A stretch of 56,810 bases of DNA from a bacterium (GCA_004561545.1 SFVK01000013.1:1-56810); one strand, 5' to 3'. Positions 1 to 8,485 are shown, counted from the first letter of the stretch. Notes: generated from the sequence alone by a model not told the origin. Program-made: numbers and translations.

Positions 1-104
1 CCGGCCCGACCCTCAAGCGCATCATGCCCCGGGATCACGGCCGTGCCTATCGCATTTTGAAGCGCACCAGCCACATGACTGTTGTGCTGAAAGAGAAAGA
101 GTAA
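1..104 (+). CDS. rplV: 50S ribosomal protein L22, 3' end only
   Basis: The window opens inside this gene; only the last 33 codons are visible, reading from position 3 to the TAA at 102-104. The tail (PRDHGRAYRILKRTSHMTVV) is the conserved L22 C-terminus, the arm that lines the exit tunnel of the large subunit. It sits just before rpsC, the normal S10/spc order, and an AGGAGGT ribosome binding site for rpsC follows its stop. Confidence 0.93.
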   Translation, partial: GPTLKRIMPRDHGRAYRILKRTSHMTVVLKEKE

Positions 105-116
105 GGAGGTAAACAA

Positions 117-774
117 ATGGGCCAGAAAGTCAATCCCCACGGCATGCGCGTGGGTGTCATCAAAGATTGGGACAGCCGCTGGTTTACCTCTAAGCAGGAA
201 TTCGGCGACACCCTGGTGGAGGATCACAAGATCCGCACCACTCTGAAAAAGCAGCTGTACAGCGCTGGTGTTCCCAAGATCGAGATCGAGCGCACCGTGG
301 ACAGCCAGACCGGCGCCCCCCGCGTGAAGGTCAATGTGTTCTGCGCCAAGCCGGGCATCGTCATCGGCAAGGGCGGCGCCGAGAGCGCCAAGCTGGAGAA
401 GCAGCTGGCGAAGCTCACCGGCAAGAACGTCAACCTGAACATCGTCGAGGTGAAGGGCACCTCCACCAACGCTCAGCTGGTGGCCGAGGATGTCGCCTCC
501 CAGCTGGAGCGCCGCATCGCCTTCCGCCGCGCCATGAAGCAGGCCATCCGCAACGCCATGCAGCCCCGTGACCGCAGCGCCACCCCCGCCAAGGGCATCA
601 AGGTGAGCTGCTCCGGCCGTCTGGCTGGCGCGGACATCGCCCGCACCGAAAGCTACCACGAGGGCACCATCCCTCTGCAGACTCTGCGCGCCGACATCGA
701 CTACGGCTTTGCGGAGGCCAACACCACCTACGGCAAGGTCGGCCCCCGCCAAGAAGGAAGGAGGCAAACAGTAA
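117..774 (+). pseudogene. rpsC: 30S ribosomal protein S3, 3' end disrupted by a deletion
   Basis: S3 binds the head of the 30S subunit at the mRNA entry site. Residues 1-208 are normal, with the KH motif GIVIGKGG near residue 80 and the conserved TYGKVG near 204-209. The conserved strand that should follow (VKVWIYKGEVLP-like) is absent. The old end of the gene survives in another frame at 748-774, reading AKKEGGKQ and a TAA that overlaps the rplP ATG. Restoring about 32 nt near 744 would rejoin the frames and give about 229 residues, a normal S3 length. As written, translation runs in frame into rplP and ends at 1214 as a 365-residue S3-L16 chimera. Because S3 is essential, an assembly or base-calling error is the likeliest cause. 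Confidence 0.85.
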
Positions 775-1214
775 TGTTACTGCCGAAACGTGTTAAATAC
801 CGCCGCGTCCAGCGCGGCCGCATGACCGGCAAGGCCATGCGCGGCAACACCGTCAACCAGGGCCAGTACGGTCTGGTTGCCCTGGAGCCGGCGTGGATCA
901 CTTCCAACCAGATCGAGGCGGCCCGTGTCGCCATGACCCGTTACATCAAGCGTGGCGGTAAGGTCTGGATTAAGATTTTCCCCGATAAGCCCGTTACCGA
1001 GAAGCCGGCCGGCACCCGCATGGGTTCCGGTAAAGGCAGCCCCGAGTACTGGGTGGCTGTGGTCAAGCCGGGCCGCGTGCTGTTTGAGCTGGCGGATGTG
1101 GACGAGGCCACTGCCCGTGAGTCCCTGCGCCTGGCCAGCAACAAGCTGCCGATCCGCTGCAAATTTGTCAAGCGCGAAGAGCTTGACGCCGTGAAGGAGG
1201 GTGACGCTGAATGA
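774..1214 (+). CDS. rplP: 50S ribosomal protein L16
   Basis: L16 organises the peptidyl-transferase centre and the tRNA-binding side of the 50S subunit. The protein from ATG 774 is 146 residues, starts MLLPKRVKYRRVQRGRM and contains the conserved GTRMGSGKGSPEYWVAVVKP segment, so it is complete. An AAGGAAGGAGG ribosome binding site lies at 751-762. In this sequence the preceding rpsC frame also enters L16 without a stop, so L16 could be made both alone and as an S3 fusion; the separate start is taken as the real one. Its stop overlaps the rpmC start (ATGA, 1211-1214). Confidence 0.93.
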   Translation: MLLPKRVKYRRVQRGRMTGKAMRGNTVNQGQYGLVALEPAWITSNQIEAARVAMTRYIKRGGKVWIKIFPDKPVTEKPAGTRMGSGKGSPEYWVAVVKPGRVLFELADVDEATARESLRLASNKLPIRCKFVKREELDAVKEGDAE

Positions 1215-1408
1215 AAGCCAAGGAACTGCGTGAGATGACCGATGTCGAACTGAACAAGCAGCTCAAGGACCTGAAGGCTGAGCTCTTCAACCTGCGCTTT
1301 CAGCACGCCATCAACCAGCTGGACAACCCCGTTCGCATCGACGCCGTGAAGAAGGACATCGCCCGCGTGATGACCATCATGGCCGAGAAGAACGTCAAGA
1401 ATGCATAA
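1211..1408 (+). CDS. rpmC: 50S ribosomal protein L29
   Basis: A 65-residue two-helix protein of the tunnel-exit side of the 50S subunit, next to L23. The helix ELNKQLKDLKAELFNLRFQ is the family signature. It overlaps rplP by four bases (ATGA), which suggests translational coupling, and a GAAGGAGGG site lies just upstream at the end of rplP. Confidence 0.95.
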   Translation: MKAKELREMTDVELNKQLKDLKAELFNLRFQHAINQLDNPVRIDAVKKDIARVMTIMAEKNVKNA

Positions 1409-1423
1409 GAGGGAGGGTAAAAC

Positions 1424-1678
1424 ATGGAACGCAATCTGAGAAAGACCCGTGTGGGCGTTGTTGTTTCCGACAAGATGGACAAGACCATCGTTGTCGCCGT
1501 GAAGGACAGCGTTCAGCATCCTCTCTACAAAAAGATCTTGAAGCGCACCAAGAAGTTCAAGGCCCATGACGAAAACAACGAAGCCGGCATCGGCGACCGC
1601 GTTGAGATCATGGAAACCCGCAAGATCTCCAAGGACGTCAACTGGCGCTTGGTCAAGATCCTCGAGAAAGCGAAATAA
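1424..1678 (+). CDS. rpsQ: 30S ribosomal protein S17
   Basis: An 84-residue OB-fold protein that binds 16S rRNA early in 30S assembly. The N-terminal RKTRVGVVVSDKMDKTIVVA and the middle RTKKFKAHDE stretch are conserved in S17. It follows rpmC by 15 nt with a GGGAGGG ribosome binding site, in the expected operon position. Confidence 0.96.
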   Translation: MERNLRKTRVGVVVSDKMDKTIVVAVKDSVQHPLYKKILKRTKKFKAHDENNEAGIGDRVEIMETRKISKDVNWRLVKILEKAK

Positions 1679-1708
1679 GCCTGGTACTTTGAAAGGAGGA
1701 CCTGAAAG

Positions 1709-2070
1709 ATGGTTCAGATGCAAACTTATCTCAAAGTGGCCGACAATACCGGTGCTAAGGAGTTAATGTGCTTCCGGGCGGTACCCGCAAGAGATACGCA
1801 AACATCGGCGACGTTGTGGTGTGCAGTGTGAAAAAGGCTGCCCCCGGCGGCACCGTGAAGAAGGGCGATGTGGTGAAAGCCGTTATCGTCCGCAGCAAAC
1901 AGGGCCTGCGCCGTGACGACGGTTCCTACATCCGCTTTGATGAGAACGCCGCCGTTATCGTTATGGCCGACAAGAGCCCCAAGGGCACCCGTATCTTTGG
2001 ACCCGTCGCTCGCGAACTGCGCGACGCCGGCTTCACCAAGATCCTGTCCCTGGCTCCCGAATCGCTGTAA
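1709..2070 (+). pseudogene. rplN: 50S ribosomal protein L14, frameshifted by a 7-nt deletion
   Basis: L14 sits at the subunit interface and contacts 16S rRNA. The true start is ATG 1709 behind AAAGGAGGA (1692-1700); it reads MVQMQTYLKVADNTGAKELM, the normal N-terminus. After Cys-Phe (1769-1774) only two bases (1775-1776) remain before the conserved GGTRKRY continues in a different frame to 2070. The family has three residues there, so 7 nt are missing. The stretch is 362 nt, and adding 7 gives 369 nt, exactly 122 codons plus stop, the usual L14 length. The rest of the protein is intact. An essential gene with this lesson is suspect for an assembly or base-calling error. Confidence 0.87.
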
Positions 2071-2085
2071 GGAGGTTTTAATAGA

Positions 2086-2400
2086 ATGAATACTCTTCAT
2101 GTTAAAACCGGCGACAACGTGATGATCATTTCCGGCAAGGACAAGGGTAAGACCGGCAAGGTTCTGCAGACCTCTCCCAAAGAGGGCAAGGTCATTGTCG
2201 AGGGCCTGAACATGGTCACCAAGCACGTCAAGCCGCGCCGTCAGGGCGAGCAGGGCGGCATCGTTAAGGCCGAGGGCGCCATCTACGCCTGCAAGGTCAT
2301 GCCGGTCTGCCCCAAGTGCGGCAAGGCCACCCGCGTGGGCCATTCTGTCAAGGACGGCAAGAACGTCCGCATCTGCCGCAAGTGCGGCGCCGAGCTGTAA
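2086..2400 (+). CDS. rplX: 50S ribosomal protein L24
   Basis: L24 is an assembly initiator that binds the 5' end of 23S rRNA. The KOW motif lies near residues 7-35 (GDNVMIISGKDKGKTGKV). The C-terminal third carries two CxxC pairs (Cys75/78 and Cys97/100), a zinc-ribbon version of L24. Length is 104 residues, and an AAGGAGG site precedes the start. Confidence 0.96.
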   Translation: MNTLHVKTGDNVMIISGKDKGKTGKVLQTSPKEGKVIVEGLNMVTKHVKPRRQGEQGGIVKAEGAIYACKVMPVCPKCGKATRVGHSVKDGKNVRICRKCGAEL

Positions 2401-2415
2401 GGGAGGAGTTAAACA

Positions 2416-2955
2416 ATGGCACGTTTGAAAGAACAGTATGTCAATGAGATCGCTCCCGCCCTGAACAAGAAGTTCGGCTACAAGAGCGTGATGCAGATTC
2501 CCAAGCTGGACAAGGTCATCATCAATGTGGCCGCCGGCGAGGCGAAAGAGAACGTCAAGGTGATTGACGCCATCGTGGCTGACCTGGGCCAGATCACCGG
2601 CCAGAAGGCTGTGGTCTGCAAGGCCAAGAAGAGCGTTGCAAACTTCAAGCTGCGCCAGGGGATGCCCATCGGCGCCAAGGTCACCCTGCGCGGTGATCGT
2701 ATGTACGAGTTCGTGGATCGCCTGTTCAATGTGGCGCTGCCCCGTGTCCGCGACTTCCGCGGCATCAGCGGCAACAGCTTCGACGGCCGCGGCAACTACG
2801 CCTTCGGCCTGAAGGAGCAGATCATCTTCCCGGAAATTGACTTCGACAAGGTCGACGCCATCCGCGGCATGGACATCTGCTTCGTCACCACCGCCAAGAC
2901 CGACGAGGAAGCCAAGGAGCTGCTCAAGGCTCTGGGCGCTCCGTTCGCCAACTGA
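2416..2955 (+). CDS. rplE: 50S ribosomal protein L5
   Basis: L5 binds 5S rRNA and contacts P-site tRNA and S13 across the subunit bridge. The 179-residue protein starts MARLKEQYVNEIAPAL and contains the conserved LPRVRDFRGI and GNYAFGLKEQIIFPEI stretches. GGGAGGA ribosome binding site; 15 nt after rplX. Confidence 0.97.
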   Translation: MARLKEQYVNEIAPALNKKFGYKSVMQIPKLDKVIINVAAGEAKENVKVIDAIVADLGQITGQKAVVCKAKKSVANFKLRQGMPIGAKVTLRGDRMYEFVDRLFNVALPRVRDFRGISGNSFDGRGNYAFGLKEQIIFPEIDFDKVDAIRGMDICFVTTAKTDEEAKELLKALGAPFAN

Positions 2956-2972
2956 TTAGGGGAGGAACAACA

Positions 2973-3158
2973 ATGGCAAAAACTTCTATGAAGATCAAGC
3001 AGCAGCGTCCTGCCAAGTTCTCCACCCGTGCTTACAACCGCTGCAAGATCTGCGGCCGTCCCCATGCTTACCTGCGCAAGTATGGCGTGTGCCGTATCTG
3101 CTTCCGCGAGTTGGCTTATAAGGGCGAGATCCCCGGCGTCAAGAAGGCGTCCTGGTAA
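2973..3158 (+). CDS. rpsN: 30S ribosomal protein S14, zinc-binding type Z
   Basis: The short (61 residue) zinc form of S14, with Cys24, Cys27, Cys40 and Cys43 in two CxxC pairs (CKIC and CRIC). S14 is needed for late 30S head assembly. Type Z is the usual form inside Firmicute spc operons, whereas the zinc-free form is encoded elsewhere for zinc starvation. A GGGGAGGA ribosome binding site precedes it. Confidence 0.97.
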   Translation: MAKTSMKIKQQRPAKFSTRAYNRCKICGRPHAYLRKYGVCRICFRELAYKGEIPGVKKASW

Positions 3159-3229
3159 TCTGCTTTCTTCTTAAAAAGTTCAGAAACACAACAACAAACT
3201 GATTCACACAACCTAAGGAGGTTAGTGGC

Positions 3230-3628
3230 ATGCAAATCACCGATCCCATCGCGGACCTGCTTACCCGCATCCGCAACGCCAGCACTGCCAAACACCCTTC
3301 CGTGGACGTTCCTGCTTCCAACCTGAAGAAGGCAATCTGCCAGATCCTGGTTGATGAGGGCTACATCAAGGGTATGAAAGTGACCGAAGACGGCAAGCAG
3401 GGGATGATCACCCTGACCCTGAAGTATCAGGAGGACGGCACCCCGGTTATCGCCGGCCTGAAGCGCGTTTCCAAGCCCGGCCTGCGCATCTACACCAACT
3501 GCGAGGATATGCCCAAGGTCATGAAGGGCCTGGGCACCGCAATCATTTCCACTTCCAAGGGCGTCATGACCGACAAAGCTGCCCGCGCAGCGCATGTCGG
3601 CGGTGAAGTTCTCGCCTTTGTGTGGTAA
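3230..3628 (+). CDS. rpsH: 30S ribosomal protein S8
   Basis: S8 binds the central domain of 16S rRNA and in other bacteria also represses the spc operon at the L5 message. The 132-residue protein begins DPIADLLTRIRNA and ends GGEVLAFVW, both family hallmarks. TAAGGAGG ribosome binding site; the 71-nt gap after rpsN is the largest in this part of the operon and shows no clear terminator. Confidence 0.96.
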   Translation: MQITDPIADLLTRIRNASTAKHPSVDVPASNLKKAICQILVDEGYIKGMKVTEDGKQGMITLTLKYQEDGTPVIAGLKRVSKPGLRIYTNCEDMPKVMKGLGTAIISTSKGVMTDKAARAAHVGGEVLAFVW

Positions 3629-3645
3629 GAAAGGGGCAAAAGACA

Positions 3646-4194
3646 ATGTCGAGAATTGGAAGAAAACCCATCGTCATTCCCGCGGGTGTGGAAGTGAAGG
3701 TCGATGAGGCCGAGCACACCATCACCGTGAAGGGCCCCAAGGGTACCCTGCATTCCAAATTCCATCCCCTCATGAACGTGAACGTTGAGGGCAATGAGAT
3801 TTTGGTTACCCGCCCCAATGACGAGAAGGAGGCCCGCAGCCTCCACGGCCTGACCCGCACCAACATCCACAACATGGTCGTTGGCGTGACCGAGGGCTTC
3901 AAGAAAGAGCTGGAGATCCAGGGCGTCGGTTACCGCTGCGCCAAGCAGGGCAACAAGCTGGTCCTGACTCTGGGCTTCTCTCATCCGGTCGAGGTCGAGG
4001 AAACCGACACCATCAAGATCGAAGTCAAGGATGCTCTGCATTTCAACATCCTGGGCATTGACAAGCAGGAAGTCGGTCAGTTCGCTGCCGAGGTCCGCGG
4101 CAAGCGCCCGCCTGAGCCGTACAAGGGCAAAGGCATCCGCTACGTCGGCGAGTTCGTCATCCGTAAGGAAGGCAAAGCCGGCAAGGGCAAATAA
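3646..4194 (+). CDS. rplF: 50S ribosomal protein L6
   Basis: L6 lies near the factor-binding site of the 50S subunit. The start at 3646 (MSRIGRKPIVIPAGVEV) fits the family and has AAAGGGGC upstream; the frame is open further upstream into rpsH but those codons are not L6-like. Two tandem L6 folds are visible, ending in RGKRPPEPYKGKGIRYVGE. 182 residues. Confidence 0.96.
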   Translation: MSRIGRKPIVIPAGVEVKVDEAEHTITVKGPKGTLHSKFHPLMNVNVEGNEILVTRPNDEKEARSLHGLTRTNIHNMVVGVTEGFKKELEIQGVGYRCAKQGNKLVLTLGFSHPVEVEETDTIKIEVKDALHFNILGIDKQEVGQFAAEVRGKRPPEPYKGKGIRYVGEFVIRKEGKAGKGK

Positions 4195-4212
4195 TAGGAG
4201 GGGAGAAACATT

Positions 4213-4572
4213 ATGGTCAATAAGGCTGATAAGAACGAAGCTCGTCTTCGCCGTCACCGCCGCGTCCGCGGCAAGATCAGCGGCACTGCCGAGCGTCCTC
4301 GTCTGGATGTTTTCCGCTCTGCCAAGCACATCTACTGCCAGGTGATCGACGATGAGGCCGGTGTTACGCTGGCTTCCGCCTCCACCATGGAGAAGGACTT
4401 CGAGGACTACGGCGGCAACTGCGACGCCGCCAGGAAGGTTGGCGAGCGCATCGCCAAAAAGTGCCTTGAAAAGGGCATCACCGAAGTGGTCTATGACCGC
4501 GGCGGTTTCGTTTACCACGGCCGTGTGAAGGCGCTCGCCGAGGGCGCCCGCGAAGCCGGCCTGAAACTGTAA
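4213..4572 (+). CDS. rplR: 50S ribosomal protein L18
   Basis: L18 binds 5S rRNA with L5 and joins it to the 50S subunit. The 119-residue protein has the basic N-terminal tail and the conserved RPRLDVFRSAKHIYCQVIDD and FDRGGFVYHGRVKALA-like segments (here YDRGGFVYHGRVKALAEGAR). AGGAGGGG ribosome binding site. Confidence 0.96.
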   Translation: MVNKADKNEARLRRHRRVRGKISGTAERPRLDVFRSAKHIYCQVIDDEAGVTLASASTMEKDFEDYGGNCDAARKVGERIAKKCLEKGITEVVYDRGGFVYHGRVKALAEGAREAGLKL

Positions 4573-4588
4573 GGAGGGAGAAGATACA

Positions 4589-5095
4589 ATGGCCATGCAG
4601 AGAAACAGAGAACAAGATGACGGCATGATCACCAAGGTCGTCTCCATCAACCGCGTTTCCAAGACCGTCAAGGGCGGCCGCATCATGAAGTTCGCCGCGC
4701 TCATCGTGGTGGGCGACGGCAAGGGCAACATCGGCTACGGCGTTGGCAAGTCCAACGAAGTTCCCGAGGCCATCCGCAAGGGCGAGGGCGCTGCCAAGAA
4801 GAATATGCACAAGATCGCCATGAAGGGCACCACCATTCCCCACGAGATCGTGGGCGAGTACGGCGCCGGCCGCGTTCTGATGCGTCCCGCTGCCCCCGGT
4901 ACCGGCGTCATCGCCGGCGGCCCCGTTCGTGCCGTTCTGGAATGCGCCGGCATCAAGGACATCCGTACCAAGAGCCTGCGCTCCAACAATCCGATCAACG
5001 TTACCGCTGCCACCTTCGCCGGCCTGTGCGGCCTGACCGATGCCGAGAGCGTCGCGGCCAAGCGCGGCAAGACCGTTGCGGAAATCCTGGGTTAA
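4589..5095 (+). CDS. rpsE: 30S ribosomal protein S5
   Basis: S5 takes part in mRNA unwinding and decoding accuracy at the back of the 30S subunit. The 168-residue protein has the N-terminal double-stranded RNA-binding fold (GGRIMKFAALIVVGDGKGNI, near residues 30-50) and the C-terminal S5 fold with GTGVIAGGPVRAVLE. AAGGAGGGAG ribosome binding site. Confidence 0.97.
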   Translation: MAMQRNREQDDGMITKVVSINRVSKTVKGGRIMKFAALIVVGDGKGNIGYGVGKSNEVPEAIRKGEGAAKKNMHKIAMKGTTIPHEIVGEYGAGRVLMRPAAPGTGVIAGGPVRAVLECAGIKDIRTKSLRSNNPINVTAATFAGLCGLTDAESVAAKRGKTVAEILG

Positions 5096-5108
5096 GGAGG
5101 GCGCCACA

Positions 5109-5288
5109 ATGGAGAAAGTTACCATTCGTCTTGTCAAGAGCCTGATCGGCCGCGGCAAGGAGCAGATCGCCGTTGCGCACTCTCTGGGCCTGAACCGTCC
5201 TGGTGAGGTCACCGAGCAGCCCGATAACGCGGCTACCCGCGGCAAGATCGCCAAGATTTCGCACCTGGTCGTCGTGACCAAGGCGTAA
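5109..5288 (+). CDS. rpmD: 50S ribosomal protein L30
   Basis: A 59-residue protein of the 50S subunit. The start at 5109 (MEKVTIRLVKSLIGRGKEQ) matches the family and has AAGGAGGG upstream; the frame is open earlier, but those codons lie inside rpsE. It lies between rpsE and rplO as usual. Confidence 0.95.
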   Translation: MEKVTIRLVKSLIGRGKEQIAVAHSLGLNRPGEVTEQPDNAATRGKIAKISHLVVVTKA

Positions 5289-5305
5289 TGCAAGGAGGTG
5301 CAAGC

Positions 5306-5743
5306 ATGAAGCTTCATGAACTGAACGCGCCCGCAGGCGCCCGCAAGGCCGTGACCCGCAAGGGCCGCGGCGCCGGCTCCGGCAACGGCAAGACCGCCGG
5401 CTACGGCCACAAGGGCCAGAAAGCCCGCAGCGGCGTCAAGAAGGCCGGATTTGAAGGCGGCCAGATGCCTTTGCAGCGCCGTCTGCCCAAGCGCGGTTTC
5501 AACAATATTTTTGCCACCAAGTACGTCACCGTCAAGGTTTCTGACCTCGACAAGTTCGAGGCCGGCGCCGAGATCGATGCCGAAACCCTGCTGAAAGCGG
5601 GTGTGATCTCCAAGACGCTGGATGGCGTCAAGGTCCTGGGCAATGGCGAGCTGACCAAGGCAGTCAATGTCAAGGCCGCCGCTTACACGGCCTCCGCCAA
5701 GGAGAAAATTGAGAAAGCTGGCGGGAAGGCTGAGGTGATCTAA
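5306..5743 (+). CDS. rplO: 50S ribosomal protein L15
   Basis: L15 is a late-assembly protein with a long glycine-rich extension into 23S rRNA. The 145-residue protein from ATG 5306 has the signature MKLHELNAPAGARK and GRGAGSGNGKTAGYGHKGQK. The start is set by AAGGAGG at 5292-5298. Its stop is one base before the secY start, which suggests coupling. Confidence 0.96.
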   Translation: MKLHELNAPAGARKAVTRKGRGAGSGNGKTAGYGHKGQKARSGVKKAGFEGGQMPLQRRLPKRGFNNIFATKYVTVKVSDLDKFEAGAEIDAETLLKAGVISKTLDGVKVLGNGELTKAVNVKAAAYTASAKEKIEKAGGKAEVI

Positions 5744-5744
5744 G

Positions 5745-7043
5745 GTGTTCGAAACGTTTCGCAATGCCTGGAAGATCGAAGACCTGCGCAAGCGTCTGAT
5801 TTACACGCTGCTGGTTCTTGTGCTCTTCCGACTGGGCTGCGCAATTCCTGTACCTTATATCACTTCCGGTGCCCTTGATACCATGTTTACCACCGGCAGC
5901 ATGCTGACCTATCTCAACATGATGTCCGGCGGCGCCATGAGCCGCTGCACGATCTTTGCGCTGGGTGTTCAGCCCTATATCAACGCAACGATTATCATCC
6001 AGCTGCTCACTGTGGCGATTCCCTACCTGGAGAATCTCTCCAAGGAAGGGGAGGAAGGCCGTCAAAAGCTGACCAAAATCACCAACTATGTCGGCGCGGC
6101 GATTGCGCTGATGCTGAGCATTGCCTACTACTTCATCATCCGCCGCATGGGCGCCCTGAAGTACACCGAAGGCTTCTCCGGCATCTTTGCCGCCACCGTC
6201 ATCGTCGTCTGCTTCACCGCTGGTGCGCAGTTTGTCACCTGGATGGGCAATCAGATTGATGCCAAGGGCATCGGCAACGGGCTCTCGCTGTTGATCTTTG
6301 CCGGCATCGTGGCCGACTGGTCCCGCGTGGGATCTTCCTTCCAGGATATGCTCACCCGCGCCCAGGCCGGTGCCCCCGGTTACTACGTCATGATCCCCGC
6401 GATGGTCATTTTTGCCTTGGTGGCTGTGGTCTTTGTGGTGATTCTGACCAATGCCGAGCGCCGTATTCCCGTTCAGTATGCCAAGCGTGTGGTCGGCCGT
6501 AAGATGTACGGCGGCCAGTCCAGCTACATTCCCATCAAGGTGAATATGTCCGGCGTTCTGCCCATCATCTTTGCCTCGACCCTGTGCGGACTGCCCAGCA
6601 TGATCGGCAGCTTCCTGAACCTGGATGCCACCAAGCATCCCTTCTGGACCTCGTTCTTCCGCGTTTTCAACTACAACAGCGTTCTGTATCTGGTTGTCTA
6701 TGTTCTGCTGATTATCGGATTCAACTACTTCTATGTTGCCATCCAGTATAATCCTGTGGACATCAGCAACCAGCTGCGCAAGAACAACGGTACCATTCCG
6801 GGTATCCGCCCGGGCAAGCCCACCAGCGACTTCATCACCAAGACCATGAGCAAAATCACCCTCATCGGTGCCATCTTCCTGGCCATCGTTGCGGCGGTGC
6901 CCATGGTGATCGGCGATCTGACCGGCGTCAGCATTCAGCTGGGCGGTACCAGCCTGCTGATCGTGGTCGGCGTTGCGCTGGATACGGCACGCTCCCTGGA
7001 AGGCTATATGACGGCCCGCCATCATAAAGGCTTCCTGGAATAA
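5745..7043 (+). CDS. secY: Preprotein translocase subunit SecY
   Basis: SecY forms the protein-conducting channel of the Sec translocon in the cytoplasmic membrane, driven by SecA, which is also in this window. It has 432 residues and about ten membrane segments. The family stretch ERRIPVQYAKRVVGRKMYGG lies near residue 240, and GNGLSLLIFAGIV in the middle. It begins with GTG at 5745, one base after rplO; the ribosome binding site (GGAAGGCTGAGG) is inside rplO. Confidence 0.97.
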   Translation: MFETFRNAWKIEDLRKRLIYTLLVLVLFRLGCAIPVPYITSGALDTMFTTGSMLTYLNMMSGGAMSRCTIFALGVQPYINATIIIQLLTVAIPYLENLSKEGEEGRQKLTKITNYVGAAIALMLSIAYYFIIRRMGALKYTEGFSGIFAATVIVVCFTAGAQFVTWMGNQIDAKGIGNGLSLLIFAGIVADWSRVGSSFQDMLTRAQAGAPGYYVMIPAMVIFALVAVVFVVILTNAERRIPVQYAKRVVGRKMYGGQSSYIPIKVNMSGVLPIIFASTLCGLPSMIGSFLNLDATKHPFWTSFFRVFNYNSVLYLVVYVLLIIGFNYFYVAIQYNPVDISNQLRKNNGTIPGIRPGKPTSDFITKTMSKITLIGAIFLAIVAAVPMVIGDLTGVSIQLGGTSLLIVVGVALDTARSLEGYMTARHHKGFLE

Positions 7044-7070
7044 CAAAGTAAATGGAAAGGGGAACCACAT

Positions 7071-7703
7071 ATGAAACTGATTCTTTTGGGCGCTCCGGGC
7101 GCCGGCAAAGGCACCCACGCCGAGATCCTGTGTGACAAACTGAACATCCCCACCATTTCCACCGGCAACATCCTGCGGGCCGCCGTGAAGGACGGCACCC
7201 CGATGGGGCTGGAAGCCAAAAAATTCATGGACGCAGGCGCGCTGGTCCCTGACGATGTCATTGTGGGCATCGTCAAGGAGCGCCTGGCCGCCCCTGACTG
7301 CGCCAATGGTTTTATTCTGGATGGTATGCCCCGCACCATCGCCCAGGGCGAAGCGCTGGAGAAGATGGGCGTCGAGATTGACAAGGTCATCAACCTGGTG
7401 GTGGATGATTCCGTCATTATGGGCCGCATGGCAGGCCGCCGCGTCTGCGCCAAGTGCGGTGCCAGCTACCATATCAAGAATAAGCCCAGCAAAGTTGAGG
7501 GCGTCTGTGACCGCTGCGGCGGCGAGCTGGTGATCCGCAAGGACGATCAGCCCGAAACCGTGCGGGATCGCCTGGCCACCTACCATGAGCAGACCGAGCC
7601 GCTGGTGGAATTCTACCGGCAGCGCGGCAAGCTGGTGGACATCACCGACCAGGGTTCCATTGAGGCCACCAACGCTTACATCCTGAAAATGCTGGAGGCG
7701 TAA
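7071..7703 (+). CDS. adk: Adenylate kinase, zinc-LID type
   Basis: Converts AMP and ATP to two ADP in the cytosol. The P-loop GAPGAGKGT is at residues 7-15. The LID holds four cysteines (Cys126, 129, 146, 149), the zinc form common in Gram-positive bacteria. The motif normally written GFPRT reads GMPRT here, a mild change. 210 residues; secY-adk-map is the standard Firmicute order. AAAGGGG ribosome binding site. Confidence 0.96.
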   Translation: MKLILLGAPGAGKGTHAEILCDKLNIPTISTGNILRAAVKDGTPMGLEAKKFMDAGALVPDDVIVGIVKERLAAPDCANGFILDGMPRTIAQGEALEKMGVEIDKVINLVVDDSVIMGRMAGRRVCAKCGASYHIKNKPSKVEGVCDRCGGELVIRKDDQPETVRDRLATYHEQTEPLVEFYRQRGKLVDITDQGSIEATNAYILKMLEA

Positions 7704-7711
7704 CGCGTTCC

Positions 7712-8485
7712 ATGATCCAGATTAAAAATGCCGTTGAGCTGGAAGCCATGCGCAAGGCTGCTGCCATCAGCGCGGCAGCTCTCAAAGCCGGCGGCGAAGC
7801 AATCGAACCTGGTATTTCCACGGCTGAGATTGACAAGATTATCTATGACTTTATCGTGCGCCACGGCGCAAGGCCGAACTTCCTTCATCTGTACGGCTTT
7901 CCCGCCACAGCCTGCATCAGCGTGAATGACACCGTCATCCACGGCATTCCCTCCCGCGACCAGAAGATCCGCCCCGGCGATATCGTTTCGATTGACACCG
8001 GATGCAAGATCGATGGCTTCAACGGGGACAATGCCTGCACCTTTGCCTGCGGCAAGATCGATCTGGAGGCCCAGCGTCTGCTGGATGTCACCAAGGAAAG
8101 TCTGCATCTGGGCATCGCGGCCGCTCAGGCCGGGGCCCGCATCGGCGATATCGGCCATGCGGTCCAGAGCTATGTGGAAGAGAACGGATTCTCGGTGGTG
8201 CGGGAGTATGTGGGCCACGGCGTGGGTAAGGAACTGCATGAGGACCCCGAGGTGCCCAACTACGGGCACGCGGGCCGCGGACAGCGCCTGATGCCCGGTA
8301 TGTGCATCGCCATTGAGCCGATGACCTGCCAGTACAAATGCGCGGTAAAGACTTTGAAAGACGGATGGACGGTCAAGACCTGTGACGGCGGCCTGGCAGC
8401 TCACTTTGAGCATACCATCGCCATCACCTCGAACGGACCGGAAATCCTCACCCACGGTTGGGAGGAACCCGGATGGACTTTGTGA
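7712..8485 (+). CDS. map: Methionine aminopeptidase, type I
   Basis: Removes the initiator methionine from new proteins, using two metal ions. The metal-binding pattern is visible: IDTG and FNGD aspartates (near residues 93-106), GHGVGKELHEDP (near 170-180), and IEPM (near 200). 257 residues. It follows adk by 8 nt, and its last 13 bases overlap the start of the KOW-protein gene. Confidence 0.95.
   Translation: MIQIKNAVELEAMRKAAAISAAALKAGGEAIEPGISTAEIDKIIYDFIVRHGARPNFLHLYGFPATACISVNDTVIHGIPSRDQKIRPGDIVSIDTGCKIDGFNGDNACTFACGKIDLEAQRLLDVTKESLHLGIAAAQAGARIGDIGHAVQSYVEENGFSVVREYVGHGVGKELHEDPEVPNYGHAGRGQRLMPGMCIAIEPMTCQYKCAVKTLKDGWTVKTCDGGLAAHFEHTIAITSNGPEILTHGWEEPGWTL

Noticed and set aside
117..1214. 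The S3-L16 chimera taken as a normal fusion protein
   Set aside because: The old S3 tail and stop survive in another frame, and a conserved strand is missing; this points to deletion, not an evolved fusion.
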